Source: an uncultured Verrucomicrobia subdivision 3 bacterium (GTDB lineage: Bacteria; Verrucomicrobiota; Verrucomicrobiia; Limisphaerales; UBA11358). Taken from it: a DNA stretch of 64,000 bases. A program made the position numbers and the translations under genes. The notes beneath the pieces are model-generated. The model worked only from the letters and a program-made list of their open reading frames with translations. It searched no databases and was not told the origin of the DNA. Below, piece by piece: positions 43,124-52,641 of the stretch (its first letter is position 1; the number at the start of each line of letters is the position of its first letter). The DNA lies in contig CAINLR010000001.1 of NCBI GenBank assembly GCA_903850425.1, positions 124,001-188,000 of the forward strand. Reading direction: 5' to 3'.

Positions 43124-45450
43124 TGTGGATTAACCCACAGAATCGGCTGCGTGATGGCGATATTGCGTTGCACTTCTTCATCCGCCGGGTCAGGCGGCAG
43201 TTTTTGCCAGAGGTCGAGATAGGGTTGCTCCCCGAACGCAAGTCCGGCGAAGAGCAGGGAACTTTGCCGCGCGGGCCAGCCATCCCACGCCTGCACGTCG
43301 GGTTTGAGCGGCCACTTGGATTTGTCGGCGAGGTAAGGTTCCAGATATGCCACCGCCTTGCGGATGCCGCGACCATCGGTTAGTTCGAAGGTCCATAAGC
43401 TATCGCTCCGCGTGGATAGCACCTGGCAAAGCGTAGTCAGGTTATCAAGTTGAAAAATCGAATAGGCATAGGGCTTCGTGCGTTTCAACTCCGCCGGGAA
43501 ACTGCCGTCCGCCGCCATCTGGTTGGGCACGAAGACCTCTTTGAACTGGCGCCGACATTCAGCCAGTCGAGCTTCGTCGCCGGTGAAGCGGGCGAAGACC
43601 GTCACTTGCAGCCAGAACGCCACGGCGTGGTTGTTCTTGGCAATCGCTTCCTCGCGCCCATTCTTGCTGGTGAGCATCCACTCGGTATAGTCGCGGAACC
43701 ATTGCTTAAGACCGGTGACGATTTCCGGCGGGAAGGCGGACGACTGCTGGAGGGCTTCAATGGCCGCCGGAATTTCAATGAGGTGCAGCGTGTCAATGAT
43801 GCCGATGCCGCGTCCGGGTGAGACTCCGGGAATCGCCTGGGCATAACTCAAATGCGGATTCATGCGGGTGGCGGGGTCGAGAAAAAAAACGCGCAACAAT
43901 TCAACCGTTTTGCGGGCGTAATGATCTTCACCAGTGATTTGATAAGCCGCCCCGAGCGCGGCCACGGCGTCACGGAACTGGCGGAGTGCCAGACGATGCT
44001 GATTAAAGTTATCGGGATTAGTCTGGCCGTCGCGTTGAACATAGGGCAGACCATTCGTCCTCGTTGGGTCGGGCCACCAATAGTCGCCGTTGGAATAGTA
44101 GTCATTGGGACCGCCTTCACTATTCTTGGCGCGATACCGGGCGATGCTCAGTGGCGGCAAAGCCAGCGCCGCATTGGCGGCTTTCAAAATACGTTCACGA
44201 TCAATCGCCGCCACACTGAACTTCGACTGAGTGGAGTTGGTGGCGTTCGGATAAAGTAGTTGCAGACGACTGCGGGCAGCCTCGGGAAACTGGGCGAGTA
44301 TCTGCTCATACTTCGGCTCATGGTAGGCCACCGCCGCCTGCCGGAGTTGCGGCGCAAAGTCGGCGCGATTGAACTTTTTGATTTGTTCGTAGGGCCACGT
44401 TTTTGAGGGGTCAACCACATAGGGCAATAGAAAATCCAACGCGGCGGCCAGCGCATTTGAGCCGTTCGCAAGCCGGCAATGCCACAAATCCACCCCCACA
44501 TATTCGGACATCGTCGCCAGCGTGAACAGAGCCTGGAGATTGAAATAGGAATAGCCAAGCGCCGCCGTTCGTTCCAACTCCAAGGGTTGCCGGCCATTCA
44601 GCTGGACTTGCAGGGCGATGCGTTTCGACTTGGCGGCTTCGGCAATTTCCTTCGCCACTTCCAGCTTACCCAAGACGAGCGCCAGTTCGATCGCCTGCAC
44701 GTCATAGAAAGAGCCGTGGTTATTACGAGCCTTGGCTTCGTCACGCCCATTCTTACTCGTCAGCAACCAGGTTAGATAAGTCTCCAACCAGGCTCTAAAT
44801 TCCGTCTTATCTGCCTGCGTCCACGCCGGTGAACCGGCCAGCAGTTCCGCCGCGTCGGCGGCAGCCGAGACATTGCGACCTTCGAGGATGCCGGTGCCCC
44901 GCCCGGTGTTCACGCCCGGCACAGCTTGGGCAAAGTTCAGATTTGGATTCATCCGCGTTGCCGGATCAAGAAACCAGACGCGCAGACACTTGGCGGCGTG
45001 TTCGGCGTAACGCTCCTGGCCGGTGAAGTAGTAGGCCAAGGCTAGTGTCTCCGTCATATTCGCCATCCGCCCAATCCGGCCATGATCAAACGCTTCGTCG
45101 CGGCTTTCAGGATTTACTTTGCCATCGTGGCGAATGTAAGGCAGTCCATTTGTTTTACTCGGGTCCGGCCAGAAGTATGGGGCGGTGCTCATGTAGTCAT
45201 GCTTGTCACCGCTCGGCGGCAGCTCGCTTTTCTCCATCACCGATGGTGGCGCTGTCGTCAAAGCCTTATCCGCCGCAGTGACCAGCGCTTTGAGGGCGGG
45301 CTGGAGCGATTCGTCACGGGCGGCTAAACGGGCTTTTACGCTGGCGAGCGCGCCGGGCGGGGCACCGAAGTAACGCGGCGAAGCATCGTCTGCCTTGAGT
45401 AGCGAGCCGAAGGCGATGAGGCAAACGAGGCAGGTAAGGCGGCTTTTCAT
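43120..45450 (-). CDS. Secreted alginate lyase-family protein with two tandem domains
   Basis: 776 residues with a signal peptide. Two homologous alginate lyase-type domains, about residues 25-390 and 410-770, share HDYMSTAPYFWPDPSKTNGLPY / DYYSNGDYWWPDPTRTNGLPY, FFLDPATRMNPHLSYAQAIPG and WMLTSKNGREEAIAKNNH (Asn/His active-site area). Members degrade mannuronate- or guluronate-type polymers by beta-elimination. Duplication of the whole domain is unusual. The gene overlaps the GH2 gene at its 5' end (ATGA). Confidence 0.85.
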   Translation of the reverse strand: MKSRLTCLVCLIAFGSLLKADDASPRYFGAPPGALASVKARLAARDESLQPALKALVTAADKALTTAPPSVMEKSELPPSGDKHDYMSTAPYFWPDPSKTNGLPYIRHDGKVNPESRDEAFDHGRIGRMANMTETLALAYYFTGQERYAEHAAKCLRVWFLDPATRMNPNLNFAQAVPGVNTGRGTGILEGRNVSAAADAAELLAGSPAWTQADKTEFRAWLETYLTWLLTSKNGRDEAKARNNHGSFYDVQAIELALVLGKLEVAKEIAEAAKSKRIALQVQLNGRQPLELERTAALGYSYFNLQALFTLATMSEYVGVDLWHCRLANGSNALAAALDFLLPYVVDPSKTWPYEQIKKFNRADFAPQLRQAAVAYHEPKYEQILAQFPEAARSRLQLLYPNATNSTQSKFSVAAIDRERILKAANAALALPPLSIARYRAKNSEGGPNDYYSNGDYWWPDPTRTNGLPYVQRDGQTNPDNFNQHRLALRQFRDAVAALGAAYQITGEDHYARKTVELLRVFFLDPATRMNPHLSYAQAIPGVSPGRGIGIIDTLHLIEIPAAIEALQQSSAFPPEIVTGLKQWFRDYTEWMLTSKNGREEAIAKNNHAVAFWLQVTVFARFTGDEARLAECRRQFKEVFVPNQMAADGSFPAELKRTKPYAYSIFQLDNLTTLCQVLSTRSDSLWTFELTDGRGIRKAVAYLEPYLADKSKWPLKPDVQAWDGWPARQSSLLFAGLAFGEQPYLDLWQKLPPDPADEEVQRNIAITQPILWVNPQ

Positions 45451-47894
45451 TTTGGGTTGGTTACGTTGAGGAAGGCCGTCTTGATTCCCTCACTGGAGAC
45501 GCTGGTCATGGCGGTTGGGCCTGACATTTGCAGGCTGATTTGCGCACGGCCATTATAGAGTTGGACCACGCGCGAGCCGGTGGAGGTGCCAAGATTGTCG
45601 AGCAGCCGGCCATCTCCAGCGAGTCCGAAGCGAACTGTATTAGCCGCGTCGAGACATGTCACGCCGGCAGCGTCAAACACCCGCGCCTCGATCGTGACCA
45701 CGTTGTTGATGCGGGCAATTTCATTGAGCTTCAGCTTAACGGGCTTACCCCATTGAGCCGTCTGGTAGGCGACCGTGATTTCGTCGGCAACTTCAGCTCC
45801 ATCGCGCCGCCCAACCGCCCGGAGCTTGTTTGAGCCTTCGTTCAATTTCACATTCCAGCGCAGGCCAGCAGCGGGAAAGTCCGCGCTATTCCGCTGCTTT
45901 ACTCCCGCTGAGACGCCATTAACGAACAACTCCGCCTCCCGACAATTCGAGAACACCTTCACGAGTTTATCTTCGTTCGGCTGGCCCCAGCGCGTTGGCC
46001 AGGTATGACCATAGAGGTGGATCATCGGCTGCGCGGCCCAGTAACTTTGAAATACATAATAGCTTTCCTTCGGCGTGCCGTCGCGCTCCACGACGCCCTT
46101 CTGATTCACGCGCGGCACGGGATTCTCTGGGCGCAACGGCGTGGCGAAGTCTTTGAAGATCCATTGCGCCGCGCCCGTGAGATTCGTTATCTGCTCCTGC
46201 TCTTTGAGATGCCAGTCGAAGAGGTTGATGATATAGCTTTCCGACCAGTCACCGTCTTTCGAGGCACGCGCTTTGCCGCCGGTGGCCTTGTAAGCCTTGC
46301 CCACTTCCGCCGTTCCCTGCCCGATTGCCACCTCGCCGAGAAACTTGTCCGGCACTTCCGAATGCCGGCGTGCGTGACTGTCGCCGCCATACTCAGCGTG
46401 GAAGAAATGCGGGATGTCCTTGATGGCCTTCTCCACCGCAGCGCGATACTCGGTGTAACGTCCACCATACCAGCCCGCCCAAATGCTCGGCGAATAGACG
46501 TCCACAATGTCCTTGCAAAAATCGCAGCGGCGAAGGCTCGTCGGGCGGGAAGGATCAAGCTGATGCGCGAACAGGTTCAGTTCGGTCATGAAGGCGCGAA
46601 TGGCATTGGTATTAAACTGCTCGAAATCACCGGGCCAGTCGTTCTCATTACCCAATCCCCACAGTATGACAGAGGGATGATTGTAGTGTTGGCCGATCAG
46701 ATTCCGCAGCATGTCGCGGCACTGCTGCTGATATTGTTCACCGCCAAGACCGCCGCGACACCAAGGAACTTCCTCCCACACCAGCAAGCCCAGTTCATCG
46801 CACAATTCCAATACCAGCGGTGCCTGCTGATAGTGGCCCAGCCGCACAAAGTTCGCGCCCATGTCTTTCATCTGGTGCAAAGTCTGCCGCACGACGTCAT
46901 CGGGCACCGCCGCCGCGACGCCCGCATGATCCTCGTGATAGTGCGTGCCGCGCAAGAGCAGGCGCTCGCCATTCAACTTGAACGGCCCGTGTTCAACCCA
47001 CTCAAATGAGCGCACGCCGAATCTCTCCACCACTTGCTGCTCGCCCGCTGGCGATTGGAGCTTGACCGTGCAGGAGTAGAGTGAAGGCGTTTTCGGCGAC
47101 CAGAGTTGGGGCGACGCCAATTCAAACACGGCGATTTCTTTTTCGTCTGACCAGGGCGCGAGCTTTTGCGTTGATTGTGTAATCGTATTCCCCGACGCGT
47201 CACGAACCTCGATAGTCAATGCCGTTTCGTCCTTGAGTGAAGCCGGATTGTAAAGTCGCGCCCGGACCTTGATCGAGGCTTTGCCGTCGGCGACTAGTTT
47301 AGGTTCGACGTGAACCCGCGCCACCGAAACCGCCGGCACATAGACGAGGCTGACGTGGCGATAGAGTCCGCCGTAGCGGTTGAAATCGCTCAAGTCAGAC
47401 GGAATACTCTCGGCATCGCGCGAGTTATCACACAAGACGGCCAGCGGCACTTCGCTCTCTTTCGCGACGGCGTCGGTGATGTCCACATCCCACTGATCGT
47501 AACCGCCGACATGTTCGCCGACTTTTGTCCTGCCGACAAATACCTGCGACTTTTGTCCGGCACCATCGAAGTGGAGCAAGGTCCGTCCACTCGGAAAAGG
47601 ATTCGCCACCGTGAGCCTCGTGCGATACCAGCCCGGACCTTGGTAGTAGCGCGCATCGGGATCAACCGCGTCCCGCGCATTGAAACAGTGGGGCAAGGTA
47701 ACTGGCGTCCAGGTGACATTGTCCGTCGCCTTGTCGCCGCGCCAGATTTCCCAGGTGCTGCCAAGGGAGCCTTGATAATACTCCCAACCTTGGTCAAGGC
47801 TCTGGGTTGACGCCACGCAGCAGCAGTGGGTCAAAGCCGCCAAAGCTCCGGTGACAAGAATGCGCCGTGTTAGCAATAGTCGGGATGGGTTCAT
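45447..47894 (-). CDS. Secreted GH2 family glycosidase
   Basis: 815 residues with a signal peptide. Sugar-binding and immunoglobulin-like domains precede a TIM barrel with the acid/base Glu in ILWGLGNEND (about residue 412) and the nucleophile Glu in FFHAEYGGD (about residue 500), followed by C-terminal beta domains. GH2 covers beta-galactosidases, beta-glucuronidases and beta-mannosidases; the exact substrate is not fixed here. It lies between an alginate lyase-type gene and a sulfatase gene, so it likely acts on a sulfated or uronic-acid polysaccharide. Confidence 0.92.
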   Translation of the reverse strand: MNPSRLLLTRRILVTGALAALTHCCCVASTQSLDQGWEYYQGSLGSTWEIWRGDKATDNVTWTPVTLPHCFNARDAVDPDARYYQGPGWYRTRLTVANPFPSGRTLLHFDGAGQKSQVFVGRTKVGEHVGGYDQWDVDITDAVAKESEVPLAVLCDNSRDAESIPSDLSDFNRYGGLYRHVSLVYVPAVSVARVHVEPKLVADGKASIKVRARLYNPASLKDETALTIEVRDASGNTITQSTQKLAPWSDEKEIAVFELASPQLWSPKTPSLYSCTVKLQSPAGEQQVVERFGVRSFEWVEHGPFKLNGERLLLRGTHYHEDHAGVAAAVPDDVVRQTLHQMKDMGANFVRLGHYQQAPLVLELCDELGLLVWEEVPWCRGGLGGEQYQQQCRDMLRNLIGQHYNHPSVILWGLGNENDWPGDFEQFNTNAIRAFMTELNLFAHQLDPSRPTSLRRCDFCKDIVDVYSPSIWAGWYGGRYTEYRAAVEKAIKDIPHFFHAEYGGDSHARRHSEVPDKFLGEVAIGQGTAEVGKAYKATGGKARASKDGDWSESYIINLFDWHLKEQEQITNLTGAAQWIFKDFATPLRPENPVPRVNQKGVVERDGTPKESYYVFQSYWAAQPMIHLYGHTWPTRWGQPNEDKLVKVFSNCREAELFVNGVSAGVKQRNSADFPAAGLRWNVKLNEGSNKLRAVGRRDGAEVADEITVAYQTAQWGKPVKLKLNEIARINNVVTIEARVFDAAGVTCLDAANTVRFGLAGDGRLLDNLGTSTGSRVVQLYNGRAQISLQMSGPTAMTSVSSEGIKTAFLNVTNPK

Positions 47895-47901
47895 TTAGTC
47901 T

Positions 47902-49461
47902 CTAAGATTTATTTGCCATGGCCGGCTTCGCGCCTTGCCAGCCCTTTTTCCATTGCTCCATCAGCTTCGCCACAAGCTCCGCGTTGGCCGGCTCCTTGGC
48001 GATGTTCGTGTTCTCCTGCGGATCGGCTTGGTGATCGTAGAGTTCAATGGCATTCACTTTGGCGTGATCATTCCGGCTGACCCAGACGGTGAAACGATAG
48101 CGGTCGGTGCGCATGGAGTAACCCATCAACGCCCCGCCGCCCGTCTTGCCAGCGTTGCGCGGATACTGACTGAACGCGGCGGACTTCCATTCGCGCTTGG
48201 GATCATCAAGTAATGGCTTGAAGCTGGTGCCTTCCAAGTGACTTGGCAGGGACAGCCCCGCGAGTTCAGATAAAGTCGGATAGATGTCCACGAACTCTAC
48301 CAGGGCGTCAGTATGAGTGCCGGCATTCTTCATGTCCGGCACGGAGAGCAGCAGTGGCGCGTTCACATCATTTTCGACATTGCTGTGTTTGCACCAGGCG
48401 TCGTGCTCACCCAGTTTCCAGCCATGATCGCCCCAGAGGATGACGATGGTGTGCTTACGGAGTCCAAGACGATCCAGTTCGGCGAGCACTTTGCCCACTT
48501 GCGCGTCGGTATAACTCACCGCCGCATAGTAACCGTGCTTGAGTTGACGGGCCAGGTCGGGCGGAATTGATCCTTCTGGAATGCCATGATAGGCGCGCAT
48601 TTCGCTGCCGGGCAGGATGGCATATTCGGGCGCGTTCTTCGGCCGGAACGGATTGGGCGCGAGTTCGATTTTGGCGGGGTCGTAAAGGTCCCAGTATTTT
48701 TTCGGCGACACAAACGGCAGGTGCGGCTTCACGAACCCGACCGCGAGAAAGAAGGGCTCGCCTTTTTTGCTTAAGTCATTCAACGTCTTCACGGCCAGCT
48801 CGGCTACTTTGCCATCGGTAAAAGTATTGTCCGGCACGTCGGCACCTTCAAACGCCGGGCCGCGCGAATCATGCGTCGAGGCCGCCGGGTTGTCCACGCC
48901 GCCGGATGCCGTCCTGGTCTTCGGTCGGGCGTTCGATGCGACCGGGTCGCCGTCGGGTTCACCGGCGAACTGGCGTTTGTTTAACGTGATGTTTTCCGGC
49001 AATGCGTAAGCCACAGCTCTCGGGTTCTGCCACGGCACGGACCAGGTGGGCGCGTCGTCAAAGCCGCCATGATAAATCTTGCCCATGCCCTGAACGAAGT
49101 AACCGTGTTGCTTGAAGTGCTGGCCCAGCGTGATCACTTCCGGCAAGGCCGTGCGAAAATGAGTATTCAAGTCCCACACCTTCGTCGTGTCGGGCCGCGT
49201 GCCGGTCATCAGACTGGAGCGCGTCGGTGAACACACTGCCTGCTGACAGTAGGCGCGATTGAAGACGATGCCCGCCTTGGCGAGTCCGTCAATGTTCGGA
49301 CTCTTGATATAGTCTTTGCCGTAACAACCCAGTTCCGGCCGCAGATCGTCCACCGCGATGAAGAGGATGTTTGGTTTTTGCGCGGTGGTGTCGGCCGCGG
49401 CCAGGGTCGGCGATCCGGCCGCAACCGCAAGCGCGGCGAGCAGAAAATGGAATGACTTCAT
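47902..49461 (-). CDS. Secreted sulfatase, iduronate-2-sulfatase-like (S1 family)
   Basis: 519 residues with a signal peptide. The FGly motif CSPTR (Cys 77) in QAVCSPTRSSLMTG is intact, with the upstream metal ligands ILFIAVDDLRPELGCYG and the later segments GFVKPHLPFVSP and WGDHGWKLGEHDAWCKHSN. A formylglycine-generating enzyme is needed and is not in the window. S1 sulfatases remove sulfate esters from polysaccharides. It lies 7 bases from the GH2 gene, forming an operon. Confidence 0.93.
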   Translation of the reverse strand: MKSFHFLLAALAVAAGSPTLAAADTTAQKPNILFIAVDDLRPELGCYGKDYIKSPNIDGLAKAGIVFNRAYCQQAVCSPTRSSLMTGTRPDTTKVWDLNTHFRTALPEVITLGQHFKQHGYFVQGMGKIYHGGFDDAPTWSVPWQNPRAVAYALPENITLNKRQFAGEPDGDPVASNARPKTRTASGGVDNPAASTHDSRGPAFEGADVPDNTFTDGKVAELAVKTLNDLSKKGEPFFLAVGFVKPHLPFVSPKKYWDLYDPAKIELAPNPFRPKNAPEYAILPGSEMRAYHGIPEGSIPPDLARQLKHGYYAAVSYTDAQVGKVLAELDRLGLRKHTIVILWGDHGWKLGEHDAWCKHSNVENDVNAPLLLSVPDMKNAGTHTDALVEFVDIYPTLSELAGLSLPSHLEGTSFKPLLDDPKREWKSAAFSQYPRNAGKTGGGALMGYSMRTDRYRFTVWVSRNDHAKVNAIELYDHQADPQENTNIAKEPANAELVAKLMEQWKKGWQGAKPAMANKS

Positions 49462-49471
49462 GATGGTTTTG

Positions 49472-50431
49472 TTACTTCGGTGCTAACGGTGTTTGCTTTT
49501 CTATCAGTCCCAAGCTGGACAGAAATTTTACGACGTCAGCGCGCGTCTTCGTATCGGCCGCCTTGCCTGCCTCGCCAAACTTGCTTGAATTATAGGAGTG
49601 GCCCAGTCCTTCAAAGGTTACTAGTTCGCAGCGATTACTGTGACTCACAAGCTGGTCTCTAAACGCGACCGAGTTGGCATAAGGCACGGTCTTGTCGGCG
49701 GTGGCGTGAAATACAATGGTCGGCGGCATCTGGGCCGGCATTTGGTCGGGCACGGAACTGGCGAGGGCGCGCGCCGCATCTTTACCGAACCGCTTGGTGC
49801 CACCATAGCCGGTGTCTTTGGTATCCGTGACTGGATTCAAGAGAACCAAGGCGGCCGGCAAAAATTTTGGTGCAGGATCATCCTTCCCCGGGCCGGGTGA
49901 TGGAATGGCCGTCCACGCGGCGACATGACCTCCCGCCGAGCTGCCCATGGAAATAATTTTCCGGGGATCAATGCCCAATTCATTCGCATGCTCCTCCACC
50001 CAACGCACGGCCGCCCGCGCATCGGACACGCAATCTTCTGGCGTGCCGCCCAGACGATCGCGGGTCCGATAATCCGGCGCGATCCCCACGAGGCCTTGGC
50101 TGGCGGCCCATTTCGCCCAGGGAATGCTTCGTTCCGGCGTCCCCGAATTCCAGCCCCCGCCGAAGAAGCTGACCAGGCACGGTCGCCGGTCTTGCTTCGA
50201 CCAGCCCAGCGGTTTGACGACGTGCAGGCGTAACTCAAGGGTTCCGACCGTGCGAAAAACAAACGGCTCACTGCCCGGCAACGACCGTGGCGTCACTTCC
50301 GGTTCCTTGGCGGCGGCGGATTTGATGGCGGGCGGGGAAACGTTGGTGTTTGCAGCCCACGCGGAGTTTAAGTTCGCCGTGATCGAAATTGAAAGTCCCG
50401 CGATAACCAAACGGTTGTTCAGTGTTTTCAT
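49472..50431 (-). CDS. Secreted alpha/beta-hydrolase, carbohydrate esterase-like
   Basis: 319 residues from ATG 50431 with a signal peptide; a frame from 50458 adds non-conserved residues. The oxyanion loop CLVSFFGGGWNSG, the nucleophile elbow ISMGSSAGGHVAAW and the catalytic FHATADKTVPY and GLGHSYN are those of HSL-like or bifunctional acetyl-esterases. Secreted members often deacetylate or de-esterify polysaccharides, which fits the operon. The substrate is inferred from neighbours only. Confidence 0.85.
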   Translation of the reverse strand: MKTLNNRLVIAGLSISITANLNSAWAANTNVSPPAIKSAAAKEPEVTPRSLPGSEPFVFRTVGTLELRLHVVKPLGWSKQDRRPCLVSFFGGGWNSGTPERSIPWAKWAASQGLVGIAPDYRTRDRLGGTPEDCVSDARAAVRWVEEHANELGIDPRKIISMGSSAGGHVAAWTAIPSPGPGKDDPAPKFLPAALVLLNPVTDTKDTGYGGTKRFGKDAARALASSVPDQMPAQMPPTIVFHATADKTVPYANSVAFRDQLVSHSNRCELVTFEGLGHSYNSSKFGEAGKAADTKTRADVVKFLSSLGLIEKQTPLAPK

Positions 50432-50494
50432 AAAATGATTCAGGCTGGGTGCGGACACGCGGTAAACCGTGGCGTAAAATGGGCCGTCTGTGAC

Positions 50495-51787
50495 TCATTT
50501 CCAATCGCTCCACCAGTTTTCAAAACGCTGCCGCTCGCGGGCCAGGCGCAAACCGGTTTCATCCTGCCAGCAAACCGCCGCGTGGCCGTGCGAAAACCGG
50601 GTCTCCCACGGCAGATGATACGCACCGGCATCAAGCCAGATCAAATGGTCGCCAGCACGCAACGCGCGCGGCAGCGCCAGACGCGCGAGTTGATCGAAGG
50701 CCATGCACGTCGGGCCGCAGACCGCAGTGAGTATTTGCGCGCCGCTGCGTTCCGGGAGCGGAATGAGCGCGTGTTGCTCCCACACGGACATGAGCGCGTT
50801 CAGGGTGCGGCCGCCGTCGCAAATGAGGTGGCGCAGGCCGCGCCGCCCCTTCACATCGAGAATTTTCACCACCAGCACACCGCTGCTTGAACTGATGAAA
50901 CGCCCGTTCTCCAACCAGATTTCGCGCAAACCGGGGAATAATTTTGCCGCCTGCCGCAGCCTTTGGGCGAACGCGTCCAAGCCAAACTGGCCGTCATAAA
51001 CCTTGCCGCTGCGCGTGCGAATTTGCGGCGCCGGCACGCCGCCGCCGAGGTCGAGGTGGCGCGGACTGAATTTGGCCGCGCGACAAATCTCCGCCACCTC
51101 GACGATGGCGCGTTCGTAACTCTGCGCGGACGGCAAGTTCGAGCGCAGGTGAAAATGAACCGTCTCAATGCGGGCATTGGCGCGCAGCAATTTGTTCAAC
51201 GCGGCCACGGCTTCGTCCGGCGCGAAACCAAACTGCGTCGGGAACTGCGGATGCTCCGGGTCAAATTCTTCCTTCGTCAAGAGGCGGATACCGAGCCGCC
51301 AGTTCAGTTTTTTGGCGAGCGGCAGCAGCGCGTCGAGTTCGGCACGCGAATCAAAGTTCACGGACAGTTCCGGCAAATCAAATTGCGGCAGCCAGTGATG
51401 CTTGGCCGGGCCGTTGATGAGAATGTGTTCCGGCGCGAAACCTTCGGCCAGCGCGGCGCGCAGTTCAAATTCGCTGACGACTTCGATGCCCCGGCCCTGC
51501 GCGCGCCACCAGCGGAGCAGGAGAGCCACCGGCTGGGTTTTGCACGAGAGCCAATGGCGGAAACCAATCTGCGATTTCAAATTTTTGATTTCAGATTTGA
51601 AACCAGCGGCGATGAGCGCGGCATCGAGTTCGGAAATTCTTTTCGCGATGGGCGCGCTGGAAAAAACGTAGAGCGGCGTGGCGGGAGAAAGCGAAAGCGC
51701 CTCGCGAACGAGGCGCTTCCAGAATTGAATGGTTTCCGGCGGAGGACCGAACGCCAGCGGGGCTGGTTGTTTCGGCGCGGCGTTCAC
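50495..51787 (-). CDS. PLP-dependent decarboxylase (fold type III, DAP/ornithine decarboxylase-like)
   Basis: 430 residues from GTG 51787, which overlaps the fabI stop (GTGA); an ATG at 51811 would overlap fabI by 28 bases. PLP-fold pieces: LYVFSSAPIAKRI, RGIEVVSEFELRAAL, ILINGPAKH, VHFHLRSNL, LDLGGGVPAP, ENGRFISSSSG and CGPTCMAFDQLARL. The Lys for PLP should lie in WLSCKTQPVALLL. The substrate is not assigned; the family decarboxylates basic or dicarboxylic amino acids or carrier-bound intermediates. An AT-rich repeat is inserted near residue 65. Confidence 0.75.
   Translation of the reverse strand: MNAAPKQPAPLAFGPPPETIQFWKRLVREALSLSPATPLYVFSSAPIAKRISELDAALIAAGFKSEIKNLKSQIGFRHWLSCKTQPVALLLRWWRAQGRGIEVVSEFELRAALAEGFAPEHILINGPAKHHWLPQFDLPELSVNFDSRAELDALLPLAKKLNWRLGIRLLTKEEFDPEHPQFPTQFGFAPDEAVAALNKLLRANARIETVHFHLRSNLPSAQSYERAIVEVAEICRAAKFSPRHLDLGGGVPAPQIRTRSGKVYDGQFGLDAFAQRLRQAAKLFPGLREIWLENGRFISSSSGVLVVKILDVKGRRGLRHLICDGGRTLNALMSVWEQHALIPLPERSGAQILTAVCGPTCMAFDQLARLALPRALRAGDHLIWLDAGAYHLPWETRFSHGHAAVCWQDETGLRLARERQRFENWWSDWK
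51566..51603. repeat. AT-rich repeat inserted in frame in the PLP decarboxylase gene
   Basis: AATCTGC followed by alternating ATTT blocks; the minus strand reads KSEIKNLKSQI. It is related to the element at 40589-40622. Confidence 0.7.
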
Positions 51788-52554
51788 ATGCCCATAATCT
51801 GATAACCGCAATCCACGTAGAGCACCTGGCCGGTGATGGCCGCCGCGCCGTCGCTGGCGAGGAAGGTGCCGGTCGCGCCGAGTTCGTCGTTGGTGACGTT
51901 GCGTTTGAGCGGCGAGCGCTGTTCGTAAATCTTGATCATTTCGCCGAAGCCGCTGATGCCGCGCGCGGCGAGCGTGTTCACCGGGCCGGCGCTGATGCAG
52001 TTCACGCGGATTTTTTTCGGCCCCAGATCGTAGGCGAGATAGCGCGTGCTGGCTTCGAGCGAAGCTTTGGCCACACCCATGACGTTGTAATGCGGCACGA
52101 CTTTCTCTGCGCCGTAATAGCTCATCGCCACGATGCTGCCGCCATCCGTCATCAGCGGTTCGGCGGCGCGGGAGAGGGCGACCAGCGAATAGGCGCTCAC
52201 GTCGTGCGCGATGCGGTAGGCCTCGCGGCTGGTGTTCACAAACCGGCCTTCGAGCGCGTCTTTCGGCGCGAAGGCGACGGAGTGCAGGAGCAAATCGAGT
52301 TTGCCGAACTTCGCGCCGACCTCGCTGAACACGCGGGCGATGTCTTCATCCTTGGTCACGTCGCAGGGCATGATCAGCGTGTCCGCGCCGAAGGTGCCGG
52401 CGAGTTCCTCGACATTTTCCTTCACGCGCTCGCCCTGGTAGGTGAACGCGAGTTGCGCGCCCGCCTTGGCCCACGCCTGCGCGATGGACCAGGCAATGGA
52501 GCGTTTGTTGGCAACCCCGAACACGACACCGGTTTTTCCTGCAAGTAATGACAT
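51784..52554 (-). CDS. fabI: Enoyl-ACP reductase (NADH), FabI
   Basis: 256 residues. GVVFGVANKRSIAWSIAQA is the NADH-binding FabI signature. The catalytic pair is Tyr/Lys in YNVMGVAK (YX6K), and LLLHSVAFAPKDAL and CISAGPVNTLAARGI are also typical. The enzyme performs the last reduction of fatty-acid elongation. The upstream region 52555-52641 is short. Normal length for the family. Confidence 0.97.
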   Translation of the reverse strand: MSLLAGKTGVVFGVANKRSIAWSIAQAWAKAGAQLAFTYQGERVKENVEELAGTFGADTLIMPCDVTKDEDIARVFSEVGAKFGKLDLLLHSVAFAPKDALEGRFVNTSREAYRIAHDVSAYSLVALSRAAEPLMTDGGSIVAMSYYGAEKVVPHYNVMGVAKASLEASTRYLAYDLGPKKIRVNCISAGPVNTLAARGISGFGEMIKIYEQRSPLKRNVTNDELGATGTFLASDGAAAITGQVLYVDCGYQIMGM

Positions 52555-52641
52555 AATTAATTTTTGTTACCATCATTCTTAAAAAAAAATCCGGCCGCGT
52601 CCAGCCTCGACTCACGTCCGGGCGCTGGTTAAATTCAGGCG

